Under the pieces are notes generated by a model. That model was not told where the DNA came from. It did not search any database and saw only the letters and a list, made by a program, of their open reading frames with translations. Below are positions 1-7,753 of a DNA stretch of 44,132 bases, piece after piece. Where the stretch lies: the NCBI GenBank assembly GCA_030731845.1, contig JANQTF010000062.1, positions 1 through 44,132 on the forward strand, written 5' to 3'. The stretch's first letter is position 1; each line of letters starts with the position of its first letter. The stretch is from Bacteroidia bacterium (GTDB lineage: Bacteria; Bacteroidota; Bacteroidia; J057). The translations under genes were made by a program, and so were the position numbers.

Positions 1-60
1 GGGTTTTTCTGTCTCTCTCATTCAAACATTCAACAACTCACCCATTCAACAACTCAATCA

Positions 61-711
61 TCAGGCTTTGACAAGCGAAGTGTTGATGGCGTAGAGAATG
101 ACCTCTGAGGCGGTTTTGACGCCGAGCTTTCTCATGATGTTTTTGCGATGGGTGTACACGGTGTGAACGCTAAGGCTGAGGCCTTCGGCGATGTCACTGG
201 TGGAGGCGCCTTCTCCCATCATGCGAACGATTTCTGTCTCGCGCTGGGTGAGGTTGGCAGGTTCACAGGGGGCGGTTTCCTCGCCTTTTCGCTCGGTGTG
301 CCGCTCCAAAATGATGTCGAGGACTTTGCCGCAGAAGAATTTTTCATTCTTTTTGATGGCGTGAATGGCACCGAGAATTTCAGTTTCGTCACATTCCTTG
401 AGCAAAAACCCTTTGGCACCGTAGCCAAGCACCTGCATCACCTTTTCTTTGTCGAGCCAAGAGGAGATGATGAGAATATGTGTCTGAGGAGACACAGAAA
501 CGATCGTTTTAACATCTTCGATCGAGAAGGAGTTGGCCGGATCGTAATAATCGAAAATGAGGAGATCTGGCTCGCAAAGCGGCAAGATCCTGAAGAGCTC
601 TTTCCGATTGCCAGCTTCACCCACAACCTGAAGGTCTGGGTGTCCTGAGAGGACAGTTTTGAGGCCCTCTCTTACCAAATATGCTGAATCTGCAACAAGA
701 ATCTTCTGCAT
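61..711 (-). CDS. NarL/LuxR-family response regulator
   Basis: This looks like a two-domain DNA-binding response regulator of 216 residues, a typical length. The N-terminal receiver domain (about 1-120) has the probable phosphoacceptor D54 and the conserved lysine K105. One of the usual two acidic residues near the N-terminus is replaced (ILVADSA instead of a D-D pair). The C-terminal LuxR helix-turn-helix (about 150-210) starts with LTQRETEIVRMM and contains SVHTVYTHRKNIMRKLGV. No histidine kinase is adjacent, so it is an orphan here and its signal and targets are unknown. It is divergent from the membrane protein at 845, with about 130 bp between them for both promoters. The family call is firm; the specific role is not known. 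Confidence 0.9.
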   Translation of the reverse strand: MQKILVADSAYLVREGLKTVLSGHPDLQVVGEAGNRKELFRILPLCEPDLLIFDYYDPANSFSIEDVKTIVSVSPQTHILIISSWLDKEKVMQVLGYGAKGFLLKECDETEILGAIHAIKKNEKFFCGKVLDIILERHTERKGEETAPCEPANLTQRETEIVRMMGEGASTSDIAEGLSLSVHTVYTHRKNIMRKLGVKTASEVILYAINTSLVKA

Positions 712-844
712 AATGCCGTCTCTTGACGCAAGTTAATTCATTCTGTGACTGTCTGCCAAATCATTCTTCACTTACTTCTAACCAGATTCATCGGGGAAAG
801 TTCAAGTTGCGTATTTAGCCGCAGAAATTTGATAAATTTACCAC

Positions 845-1390
845 ATGGAATTTCATGAAGTAGAAGAACAAGGAAGCTCCGACTCTATTTTTTTAAAGGT
901 CGCCTCCGCCTCCCTGTTGGGAATAGGTGCTGTATTGCTTCTTTTGGGCTTCTCTTGCAAGGTATGGGGGTGGGGATATTGTTCGATGGAGATTCTGCCC
1001 ATTTTGGGCTCCGACCCCCGGTTTTTACCCGATATTACGATGATCAATCTTCCCTTAGCCATGTTGGTCATCGGTTTGGGCATTCGCCTGTTTTCACCTT
1101 ATGGATGGTGGGTGGTGACGATCCTGCTCATGGTACTGTTGGTACTTTTCGCCTTTCTCTCCATCTTTCATTGGGAGCGATGGCCTTGGGAGGAGATGTC
1201 AGACGGAAGCTGGGTCAAGGTGTCTTTACTGGCCATGCCCTATGCCGATTCGCTATTTACTTGCTTGCTGATTTCCCTGATCCTCATGGTCGCGATTCTC
1301 TATTGGTGGGATCCGCACGTGAGAATGTTATACTGGCGCAAATCAGCGCCCATAGCTTCTACCATCGAAAGTGATGTGCCTGTTTCCTGA
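845..1390 (+). CDS. hypothetical four-helix membrane protein
   Basis: I do not recognise this 181-residue protein. It has about four hydrophobic segments (around residues 20-40, 65-85, 90-108 and 130-152), so it is probably an inner-membrane protein. The start ATG at 845 is the first in the frame and leaves a short soluble acidic N-terminus. The stop is only 17 bp before rpe on the same strand, so the two are probably co-transcribed. The link to rpe does not reveal a function. The frame is convincingly coding: the hydrophobic periodicity and the close junction with the next gene both support it. Confidence 0.65.
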   Translation: MEFHEVEEQGSSDSIFLKVASASLLGIGAVLLLLGFSCKVWGWGYCSMEILPILGSDPRFLPDITMINLPLAMLVIGLGIRLFSPYGWWVVTILLMVLLVLFAFLSIFHWERWPWEEMSDGSWVKVSLLAMPYADSLFTCLLISLILMVAILYWWDPHVRMLYWRKSAPIASTIESDVPVS

Positions 1391-1407
1391 ACTCTTTTTC
1401 TTTTCCT

Positions 1408-2085
1408 ATGTCATCAACCATTGTCGCTCCTTCCATCCTTGCTGCCGATTTTGCCAATCTGAGCCAGTCTATTGCCACCATTGAGGCATCAGCAGCTGAG
1501 TGGGTTCATATTGACGTGATGGACGGCGTGTTTGTGCCCAATATTTCTTTCGGATTTCCCATCATCAGTGCCATACGCCCTCTCACTCAAAAAGTGTTTG
1601 ATGTGCACCTCATGATCGAAGATGCCGATCGTTATCTCGAAGAGTTTTGCAAGGCTGGCGCAGACCGCATCACGGTTCACTACGAGGCTTGTCGTCATCT
1701 TGACCGAACCCTTGCTGCCATTCGCGGAATGGGGCTAAAAAATGGTGTGGCACTCAATCCGCACACGCCTGTTTCATTGTTGCGGCACATGTTGCCTTCT
1801 ATCGACATGGTGCTCATCATGTCGGTCAATCCCGGATATGGAGGACAGTCCTTTATTCCCTATTCACTGACAAAAGTGGAAGAACTTCGTGCCGAAATTG
1901 ATCGGCAGGGCCTTCCTACCCTCATCGAAATTGATGGAGGGGTGAACCAAAGCACAGGCGCACAGCTCGTGCGTGCCGGGGCCGATGTGCTGGTAGCAGG
2001 TTCGTATGTGTTTGGACACAGCAGCCCTTTGGAGGCCATTCGCGGGTTATCTGAGTTGGATCGAAGCGCCGGGCGCCTGGTCTAA
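1408..2085 (+). CDS. rpe: ribulose-phosphate 3-epimerase
   Basis: This enzyme interconverts D-ribulose 5-phosphate and D-xylulose 5-phosphate in the pentose phosphate pathway, in the cytoplasm. The 225-residue TIM barrel is the usual length. It opens with APSILAADFANL, carries the metal-binding VHIDVMDG and VHLMIED motifs, then MSVNPGYGGQ, and the distal catalytic/metal-binding aspartate in IEIDGGV. A phosphate-binding segment follows (AGADVLVAGSYVFG). The start ATG at 1408 directly precedes the conserved N-terminus. The stop overlaps the stop of the convergent gene at 2082 by four bases. Identity is secure. Confidence 0.97.
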   Translation: MSSTIVAPSILAADFANLSQSIATIEASAAEWVHIDVMDGVFVPNISFGFPIISAIRPLTQKVFDVHLMIEDADRYLEEFCKAGADRITVHYEACRHLDRTLAAIRGMGLKNGVALNPHTPVSLLRHMLPSIDMVLIMSVNPGYGGQSFIPYSLTKVEELRAEIDRQGLPTLIEIDGGVNQSTGAQLVRAGADVLVAGSYVFGHSSPLEAIRGLSELDRSAGRLV

Positions 2086-3266
2086 TGTGGCTTTTCATAG
2101 ACCCATAAGACAGGCTGGCGCACAAAGAAGTTTCTCTGAACCTCCTCCGTCTGGGAGTCTGAGGGGAGTGTTTTCCACAGGTCCAGATACTGATCTTCTC
2201 CGTAGGCCTGATAGGCAAAGAGGAGTGCTGTGTGGCGCATGGGCCATTCGTCGAAGTAGAGCACATCTGGTGCCAGGGGCCAGGTGCCTTTGTCTGCAAT
2301 GTAGGGGAACATGAAGTCAATCGCCGCTTTGAGGTAGAGGCTATCGGTTTTGCCAAATTGCCAAAGCTCCGGGTCATCCGTTGCGAGGATATGGGCGAGG
2401 GTAAACATCGCGTCGAGGTTGAAGAGGGAATAGCCATAGGGCTTGGTGCGGGCCATTTCCTTGGGAAAAGAGCCGTCTGGAGCCAGTTGATCGGGCAGCA
2501 GGACGGTTTGGTAAAACTCCCGGGTGGCGTTGAACAGAGAATCGTTTCCGGTGAATTGTGCATACATGGCCACCTGCATGGCCCAGCAGGTGCTGTGGTT
2601 GTTGCCGTTGTTTTTTTCTTCCAGTCCATACGGGTGAGTGGTCATCCAGGTAGTGAAATCAGCAAACCATTGCTTGATGGCGGTTAACTCCTCGCCCTGA
2701 AGCCTTCCTCTTGCTTCCAGCATCTGGCAGGCTTGCACGACTTCCACAAGGTGGATGGCATCAATGATTCCGATGCCACGGCCAGTGCTGATGCCATAAA
2801 TGGCTTGGCTGTACAAAAGGTTGGGGTTCATTTTGGTGTCTTTCTCTACAAACCAAGCCATTAGGTGATCGGTGGCGCGATCAGCGTAGCGTGTTTCTCC
2901 GGTGAGGAGAAAGGCAGAAACCAAGGCAGGCACCATGATGCTCAGCCTACGCATATATTCGCGATGCTCGGTGAAATTATCGGGGTTGGTGAGCCCGTCT
3001 TTTCGGATGTAGGGTCCACCGGGGTTGCCTGTGTCGGGCCACCAATAATCGCCTTCAGAGTAGAAGTCATGAATTCCGCCGGCTGAGCGATCGCTCTGGC
3101 TCGCAGTCAGGGTGATGACCGGAAAGGCCAACAAGGAGTCAGCTGCGGTCATAACACGCGTGCGCTCAGAAGAAAGTATCTCGGTGGATAAGGTAGGAGA
3201 AACCGGAGAACAGGCCGAGAAGAGAGCACCTACAAAAATGAGTGAAAGGAAGGACCGAATGGGCAT
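2082..3266 (-). CDS. alginate lyase family lipoprotein
   Basis: This is a 394-residue secreted protein with a lipoprotein signal (LIFVGALFSAC, probable acylated Cys at about 19). The mature part resembles the alginate lyase superfamily fold (PF05426; possibly PL38-like), an alpha/alpha toroid. Recognisable blocks are the early IHDFYSEGDYWWPD and GGPYIRKDG, then NPNLLYSQAIYG and GNNHSTCWAMQVAMYAQFTG, where Asn-His pairs and Tyr residues typical of these lyases lie. Such enzymes cleave uronic-acid polysaccharides by beta-elimination. There are no SusC/SusD genes or other polysaccharide genes nearby, so the substrate is open. It could instead be a heparinase- or hydrolase-like relative. The gene is convergent with rpe, and the stop codons overlap. 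Confidence 0.8.
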   Translation of the reverse strand: MPIRSFLSLIFVGALFSACSPVSPTLSTEILSSERTRVMTAADSLLAFPVITLTASQSDRSAGGIHDFYSEGDYWWPDTGNPGGPYIRKDGLTNPDNFTEHREYMRRLSIMVPALVSAFLLTGETRYADRATDHLMAWFVEKDTKMNPNLLYSQAIYGISTGRGIGIIDAIHLVEVVQACQMLEARGRLQGEELTAIKQWFADFTTWMTTHPYGLEEKNNGNNHSTCWAMQVAMYAQFTGNDSLFNATREFYQTVLLPDQLAPDGSFPKEMARTKPYGYSLFNLDAMFTLAHILATDDPELWQFGKTDSLYLKAAIDFMFPYIADKGTWPLAPDVLYFDEWPMRHTALLFAYQAYGEDQYLDLWKTLPSDSQTEEVQRNFFVRQPVLWVYEKPH

Positions 3267-3616
3267 AGGAGAGATATTAGCAGAGAAATGCAGTTACAAA
3301 GTACGCGGCATCTCCGTCTAAATCATCAATAAATAGATTTTTCTGCATATCTTGCCATCATCTTCTCCCTCTGTGTCAGGTTTGAGGGTTTTTGGACCGA
3401 TTTTGGTAGCGCCTTGCTGAGATAGGTAACTAAAAAAATGCTGGAGCCCATCATAGTAAACAAATTCTGCTTCAATTGATCATTATTCCATGTATTAGAA
3501 TTTCAATCATTTGGCAGGCATCTGTTTCAGCGTTTTCCTCGTTATTAGAACAATGATTCAATAAACAGCTCTTTTTGACCCCACCCACAGCACCTTTTAC
3601 CCAACGCCCCTAGATT
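3267..3616. other. 350-bp intergenic region, no gene seen
   Basis: This lies between the divergent alginate-lyase-like gene and the small membrane protein at 3617. It is AT-rich and must hold both promoters. I see no convincing coding frame, strong hairpin or repeat, and no clear TTTG/TAnnTTTG promoter pair. Confidence 0.5.
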
Positions 3617-4021
3617 ATGGATCCACTTCTTACCTTCCTTGACGTATTGATTCTACTTCAAGGAACCTTCCTGATCATAGGGATCGTGAATGTTAAGCAG
3701 ACGTCTCGTCAGATTCCGGCTATTGTTGCTGCGGGGCTGCTGATCAGTGCCATGATTGTGGCCATGTTTTTCCAGCGTTGGGATGTGCTGATCCTGAGTT
3801 TTGTGATTCATCGGTCCTGGACCATGCTGGAATCTCTGCTGTTGCAGGGGCGAGTTTCGAGCTCTACATGGGCCTTGGCTCCTGTAAATCTGATCAGTAT
3901 CAGTGGTGCGTTGGTGTCTTTTTTCAGCGGCTTGTGGATTGTTTTTGGCCTCACCTATTTGTTTCACTGGGCCATGACATTGTTTGTCGGAAAACGAATC
4001 ATGACTCGCTTGTCTTCCTGA
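3617..4021 (+). CDS. small hypothetical membrane protein
   Basis: I do not recognise this 134-residue protein. It is almost entirely hydrophobic, with about four predicted membrane segments (roughly residues 5-25, 33-52, 57-75 and 95-125). It ends with a short basic tail (GKRIMTRLSS), so the C-terminus is probably cytoplasmic. The ATG at 3617 is the first in the frame. It stands alone and is followed within 35 bp by a strong terminator, which supports a real monocistronic gene. No function can be inferred from context. Confidence 0.6.
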   Translation: MDPLLTFLDVLILLQGTFLIIGIVNVKQTSRQIPAIVAAGLLISAMIVAMFFQRWDVLILSFVIHRSWTMLESLLLQGRVSSSTWALAPVNLISISGALVSFFSGLWIVFGLTYLFHWAMTLFVGKRIMTRLSS

Positions 4022-4052
4022 AAAAATATTAAGTTCATTATCAGCCAAATAC

Positions 4053-4083
4053 CCTCATTTAAGCAAAAATGAGGATTTTTTTT
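4053..4083. terminator. intrinsic terminator after the 3617 gene
   Basis: An 8-bp stem (CCTCATTT / AAATGAGG) with a 6-nt loop is followed by a run of eight T. It separates the small membrane protein gene from the tRNA promoter. Confidence 0.85.
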
Positions 4084-4092
4084 GCTCCAAAA

Positions 4093-4124
4093 TTTGGTCA
4101 TCTCTGAATCATTACTCACTTTTG
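4093..4124 (+). promoter_or_regulatory. Bacteroidota-type promoter for tRNA-Gly
   Basis: TTTG at 4093-4096 and CACTTTTG at 4117-4124 are separated by 20 nt. This closely matches the known Bacteroidota vegetative promoter (TTTG, about 19-20 nt, TAnnTTTG) with one mismatch in the downstream box. The tRNA begins 25 nt after the box, a sensible distance for a short leader. Confidence 0.6.
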
Positions 4125-4149
4125 TGTCCGCTAACAAAGTAAGCAAAAC

Positions 4150-4222
<73 letters not shown>

Positions 4223-4227
4223 CACAG

Positions 4228-4260
4228 AAATAAGGAGGCTTTGCCCTCCTTATTTTTTTT
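4228..4260 (+). terminator. intrinsic terminator of tRNA-Gly
   Basis: An 11-bp stem (AAATAAGGAGG / CCTCCTTATTT) with a 6-nt loop runs into a stretch of eight T. It starts 5 bp after the tRNA end. Confidence 0.9.
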
Positions 4261-4382
4261 GCCCTCATTTTTCTGTGGTCAAACCCTTTGGTCCTCATTC
4301 TTGTTATAGATAACGCTAGGTTTGTGAAACTTGGCGCGCGGAACAGAAAAGGAGCTTTTCTGGCCATCAATGAGCTGAAACA

Positions 4383-4871
4383 ATGATTTACCTGGGTATT
4401 GGCGCTAACCTCGGCGATCGTATGGCCACCATGCGGCAAGCACTTGAGATGCTGGAGCTTCGCGGAGGGTTGGTGTTAGACTGCTCGCCGGTATTTGAGA
4501 CGCCCGCCTGGGGCGGGGCTGCACAAGGCAGCTTTCTGAACGCCGTCGTTGAGATTGCTTACCAAGACACTGCTCCCAAACTCCTCGATACGTTGCTCCA
4601 CATCGAAAATCTCTTGGGTCGCATCCGGCAAGTGAAATGGGGAAATCGCCTCATCGATCTCGATATTCTGGAGTTTCATCGCGAAGTGTGGAGCCACCCG
4701 CTGCTCCAATTGCCGCATCCTGGATACACAAGTCGCGCTTTCGTGCTGGCACCATTTGCTGCCTTTCGCCCCGATTTTTTGCCTACCGGCAGCGATTCCT
4801 CCGTCTCCGATTTGCTACCAGGGCTCGATACACATGGAGTTGAGCTCAGCGAGGAGCCCCTTTGGATATGA
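4383..4871 (+). CDS. folK: 2-amino-4-hydroxy-6-hydroxymethyldihydropteridine diphosphokinase
   Basis: This is the pyrophosphokinase that transfers diphosphate from ATP to 6-hydroxymethyl-7,8-dihydropterin in folate synthesis, a cytoplasmic step. The 162-residue length is typical. Family signatures are the N-terminal YLGIGANLGDR, the central SPVFETPAWG and FLNAVVEI, the nucleotide/metal-binding RQVKWGNRLIDLDIL (with the DLD pair), and LPHPGYTSRAFVLAPF. The start at 4383 sits just before the first strand. Its TGA stop overlaps the ATG of the next gene (ATGA at 4868-4871), which implies translational coupling to a membrane protein with no obvious folate role. Confidence 0.96.
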   Translation: MIYLGIGANLGDRMATMRQALEMLELRGGLVLDCSPVFETPAWGGAAQGSFLNAVVEIAYQDTAPKLLDTLLHIENLLGRIRQVKWGNRLIDLDILEFHREVWSHPLLQLPHPGYTSRAFVLAPFAAFRPDFLPTGSDSSVSDLLPGLDTHGVELSEEPLWI

Positions 4872-5722
4872 AACCTGTGATGGCCCGCCTCTACCATTTT
4901 CTCCAGCTACTGAGTCTCGACGTCGTGCTCGGGGCCCTTGTCTCGGGGCACATGGTGGCTACGCTGCTTGGGACCACCATGCCCCTGAGTTGGTGGGTTG
5001 CCCTCCCCGTAAGCGTGTGGGTGCTCTACACCACCGACCATCTGCTTGATGCCTGGAGACTGGGAGAGCAGGCCACAAGCGACCGGCATCGCTTTCATGT
5101 GGTTCATTTCGAGGCCTTGGTCCTGGCATGGGGACTTGGCCTCGCGATGTGTCTGGGCGTATTCTCCTGGTGGGTCCCCACTCCCATGCTGATCCTGGGC
5201 TTCGCCGTAGGGGCACTGAGCCTTCTTCACCTGGGTCTTGTCTGGCTGGTGAAGGATAGGGTGAACCCCCTGCTCGCCAAGGAGGCGGGAGTCGCCTTCA
5301 TTTATACAGCTGGCGTTTGGATTGGTCCCCTTTCCTTGGTGCGGGGCCCGGTGATCTATGCCACTGGCCTGGCGATGCTCCAGTTTTTTGCCCTGGCCCT
5401 CATCAACCTCATCACATTCGCTTCATACGAGCAGGAGATGGATTCAGTGAATGGTTTGTCTTCCTGGGCAAGGGCACTCGGCCCTGCTGCTAGCCAATGG
5501 GTTATCGGGCTTTTGAGCCTCTTGGTGATGCTCCTCAGCTACTTCATTCTGCCCGAAAGGGCGACCAATGACCGGGTCGTCCCCGTTCAGGCTACCTTCC
5601 TGGCCATGCTCGCCCTGCTGGTCTGGGTCTGGGTCGATCGAAAGCGATTTCAGCAAAATGAAGCCTACCGAATGGTCGCCGATGCTGCCTTTCTCCTTCC
5701 AGTTTGGTTTCTGTGGTGGTAG
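4868..5722 (+). CDS. UbiA-like polytopic membrane protein
   Basis: This is a protein of about 284 residues with seven to nine hydrophobic segments. Near the N-terminus, after the second helix, it has TTDHLLDAWR, a DxxxD motif placed like the first Asp-rich motif of UbiA-superfamily prenyltransferases. A second acidic site (YEQEMDSVNG, about residue 190) sits where the second UbiA motif would lie, but it is not canonical. The resemblance suggests a UbiA-like fold; catalytic prenyl transfer is uncertain and the substrate unknown. I chose the ATG at 4868, which overlaps the folK stop, rather than an in-frame TTG at 4862. No downstream partner follows. Confidence 0.6.
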   Translation: MKPVMARLYHFLQLLSLDVVLGALVSGHMVATLLGTTMPLSWWVALPVSVWVLYTTDHLLDAWRLGEQATSDRHRFHVVHFEALVLAWGLGLAMCLGVFSWWVPTPMLILGFAVGALSLLHLGLVWLVKDRVNPLLAKEAGVAFIYTAGVWIGPLSLVRGPVIYATGLAMLQFFALALINLITFASYEQEMDSVNGLSSWARALGPAASQWVIGLLSLLVMLLSYFILPERATNDRVVPVQATFLAMLALLVWVWVDRKRFQQNEAYRMVADAAFLLPVWFLWW

Positions 5723-5945
5723 GGGGGATGGCCGTCCAGTTAAGAAAGGTGTCAGTCGCCACGCGCGTGGGACGAATACGAAGACCTGCTTTTTCTGCCG
5801 AGGTACACACTTTTTGTTGTAGAGTTACGGCAGGGGTAACGTGCGAAGTTTCCCCAGGACATCAACTTCGTTTCCCTGCGGCACGTAGGCATGTTGTCAA
5901 ATACTCATCTCAACCCGCCTTTTTTCACCAACCCAACAAAAAACA

Positions 5946-6296
5946 ATGAGAAAGTTAGTACAACTCCTGATGCTTGTGTTGGCCTTGCAGGCCTGTTCAG
6001 CAAGTGAGTCGATTTTTGGATTGAGCCCTCAACAAAGCATGTGCATCACTGGAAAGGGAGCCGGGCAAGATGCTGCTTTCAATCCATATTCGAATTCAAA
6101 AAGCCTGGCAATTGTCAAAAGCCTGGATGAGAATCCATTCTCGATCCGAGTTCAAATGAACGGGGAGGTACTAGAGAACATTGAGGTCCTGAAAAATGAA
6201 ACAAAAGAGGTTGTCTTGGAAAAAGGTTACGAATTGTATTTGGACAGTGAGTTCGCTTCAAAAGCCCGGGTTACCTTTAAGAAATACGATGAATAG
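5946..6296 (+). CDS. small hypothetical lipoprotein
   Basis: This 116-residue protein has a clear lipoprotein signal peptide (MLVLALQACSAS, Cys at about 17). The mature part is about 100 residues, polar, with an extra cysteine (QSMCITG) and a beta-rich pattern (SIRVQMNGEVLENIEVL, KARVTFKKYDE). It probably sits in the outer or inner membrane facing the periplasm. I do not recognise a family. It is flanked upstream by 223 bp with no visible gene and downstream by the hairpin repeat array that starts about 100 bp after its stop. Confidence 0.65.
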   Translation: MRKLVQLLMLVLALQACSASESIFGLSPQQSMCITGKGAGQDAAFNPYSNSKSLAIVKSLDENPFSIRVQMNGEVLENIEVLKNETKEVVLEKGYELYLDSEFASKARVTFKKYDE

Positions 6297-6398
6297 GGGC
6301 GAATCCCTCTCAGGACTTGGAGGTAGATCGAGAAATAGATCTCGAACGATGTTGCTTGTTTTTTCCCAATCGGGCTCCTGGCATTGATTTGAATACTC

Positions 6399-6550
6399 CG
6401 TAGGGACAGCCGGCAGGTCTGCCCCAGCCCGGCAGCGACCGTAGGGACAGCCGGCAGGTCCTGTCCCATCCCACAGCCACCGTAGGGACAGCCGGCAGGT
6501 CTGTCCCAGCCAACAGCGACCGTAGGGACAGCCGGCAGGTCTGTCCCAGC
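6399..6550. repeat. four tandem 40-41 bp hairpin repeats
   Basis: Four units start at 6399, 6440, 6481 and 6521 (periods 41, 41 and 40). Each contains CGTAGGGACAGCCGGCAGGT followed by a variant of CTGTCCCA. Units 2-4 can form a 7-bp hairpin (GGGACAG / CTGTCCC); unit 1 has GCCCC in its right arm. The 12-14 nt linkers (for example CCAACAGCGAC) are similar but not identical. The array lies between a lipoprotein gene and the convergent YihY-type gene, with no coding function apparent. Confidence 0.9.
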
Positions 6551-6559
6551 GATTAGGCT

Positions 6560-6606
6560 TCGCCTGTGTAGGGATGCCCCGCATGCCCGCATCCCTACAC
6601 AGGCGA
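6560..6606. repeat. 18-bp perfect palindrome with 11-nt loop
   Basis: Arms 6560-6577 and 6589-6606 are perfectly complementary (CGCCTGTGTAGGGATGC / GCATCCCTACACAGGCG plus one outer T-A pair), around a GC-rich loop. The core GTAGGGA is shared with the tandem units just upstream, so it looks like a diverged, larger member of the same REP-like family. There is no T-run, so it is not a classical intrinsic terminator. Confidence 0.9.
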
Positions 6607-6721
6607 TCGTGTTATCAGAGTAGGGAAAGGTCAGATCTTGAGGCGAAATCTGAAAGTTGATATTCTTGCCAAATGTAGAAAAAATCGAAGCGCTGACAGA
6701 TCATACAAAAAATCCCCCCCT

Positions 6722-7633
6722 CTACGATTCCACCTCCTTCACTTCGATATGTACCGCATTTCCATACGGCTTAATGTGGTAGCCAAATACCTCTGCGTGG
6801 CTGTAGGTGAGTTGGGCGCCGAATAGCACAATGAGGCCCGAGTAATAGACCCAGATCAGGGTAATGATGATGGCACTCGCTGCGCCATACGCATCCGCCA
6901 CGGAGCTATTTCCCAGATAAAACCCGATCAAAAATTTGCCGACAAAAAATAACACGGTGGTGACAAGGGCTCCGAAGCGGATATTCTTCCACCCGATGAT
7001 GACGTCAGGAAGAACCTTGTAGATCAGACCAAATAGAATGGTCGTGATCAGCAGGGAAAAGCCGAGGCTGACAACCTGAATGAGAATTGTTCCCCATTCG
7101 CTCAACCAATAGGCGAGCCAATCGCTAAAAATCGTGAAGACCGTATCAGCCATCAACGACACGAGGAGGAGAAAGCCCAGACTCACAACCATAGAAAGGG
7201 ATAAGAGCCTGTTGATCAGGAATTTGACGAACCCCTTTTCTGGTTTTTGCTTGACTCGCCAGATCTGATTTAGGCTGTTTTGCAGAGAGGTAAACACGGT
7301 GGTGGCACTGAAAACCAAGGTCGCGATCCCCAAAATTCTGGCCCAGATATTCTTGTCAGAAATGGCTACTGCATCAATGATTCGTTGGATTTCGTCTGCA
7401 CTGGCAGACCCTACGAGGCCATTGACTTGACCGACGAGGGCCTCCTGCACCGTCGCCTGATCAAAAATGATGCTGGCGATCCAAATCGCGATGAGCAAGA
7501 TGGCAGGGAGCGAAAATATCGTGTAAAACGCCAGCGAGGCGCTGTAGGTAAATGCCTGGCCGTCAACAAAAGCAAGGGTGGCGGTTCGTATGATTGTCCA
7601 ATATTGTCGCAGGGTAGCAAGGAGAGATTTCAC
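6722..7633 (-). CDS. YihY/BrkB-family inner-membrane protein
   Basis: This is a 303-residue integral membrane protein with about six helices. It matches the YihY/virulence factor BrkB family (PF03631). Characteristic regions are the N-terminal FTYSASLAFYTIFSLPAI, the central VFTSLQNSLNQIWRVK, and the C-terminal YGAASAIIITLIWVYYSG and LFGAQLTYSHAEVFG. The start ATG at 7633 directly precedes the amphipathic N-terminus. The family was once called ribonuclease BN, but that assignment was wrong; its function is still not settled. It is divergent from the methyltransferase at 7754 and convergent with the lipoprotein upstream of the hairpin array. Confidence 0.92.
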   Translation of the reverse strand: MKSLLATLRQYWTIIRTATLAFVDGQAFTYSASLAFYTIFSLPAILLIAIWIASIIFDQATVQEALVGQVNGLVGSASADEIQRIIDAVAISDKNIWARILGIATLVFSATTVFTSLQNSLNQIWRVKQKPEKGFVKFLINRLLSLSMVVSLGFLLLVSLMADTVFTIFSDWLAYWLSEWGTILIQVVSLGFSLLITTILFGLIYKVLPDVIIGWKNIRFGALVTTVLFFVGKFLIGFYLGNSSVADAYGAASAIIITLIWVYYSGLIVLFGAQLTYSHAEVFGYHIKPYGNAVHIEVKEVES

Positions 7634-7753
7634 ACTTTGTTATATGGGAATCAGGGGATTAAGTTTCAATTCGCAACAATAGGGGAAGAAGTAAGCCCAT
7701 CAGACCAAGCCGTGAAGCCGGGATAAACCGTATATTTCCCACAAGCCAGGCTC

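Noticed and set aside
1922-2629. Overlapping 235-codon minus-strand frame in the rpe/alginate-lyase region
   Set aside because: Its translation is rich in Pro, Ser, Thr and Arg with no domain; the alginate-lyase-like frame fits the family much better.
5704-5949. 81-codon frame after the UbiA-like gene
   Set aside because: It overlaps the end of the UbiA-like gene, lacks a signal or domain and has a composition unlike its neighbours; the 223-bp gap shows no convincing gene.
6227-6592. Minus-strand open frames of 67-121 codons across the hairpin array
   Set aside because: They translate the 40-41 bp repeats into low-complexity copies of the same peptide (DLPAVPT) and overlap the lipoprotein end; the open frame follows from the repeat, not from coding selection.
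6399-6606. CRISPR array
   Set aside because: The units are 20-28 bp with 12-20 bp linkers that are similar to each other, the units form hairpins, and no cas gene is nearby.
6560-6606. Intrinsic terminator for the lipoprotein gene at 5946
   Set aside because: The stem is strong, but no T-run follows on either strand; it fits the REP-like family next to it better.
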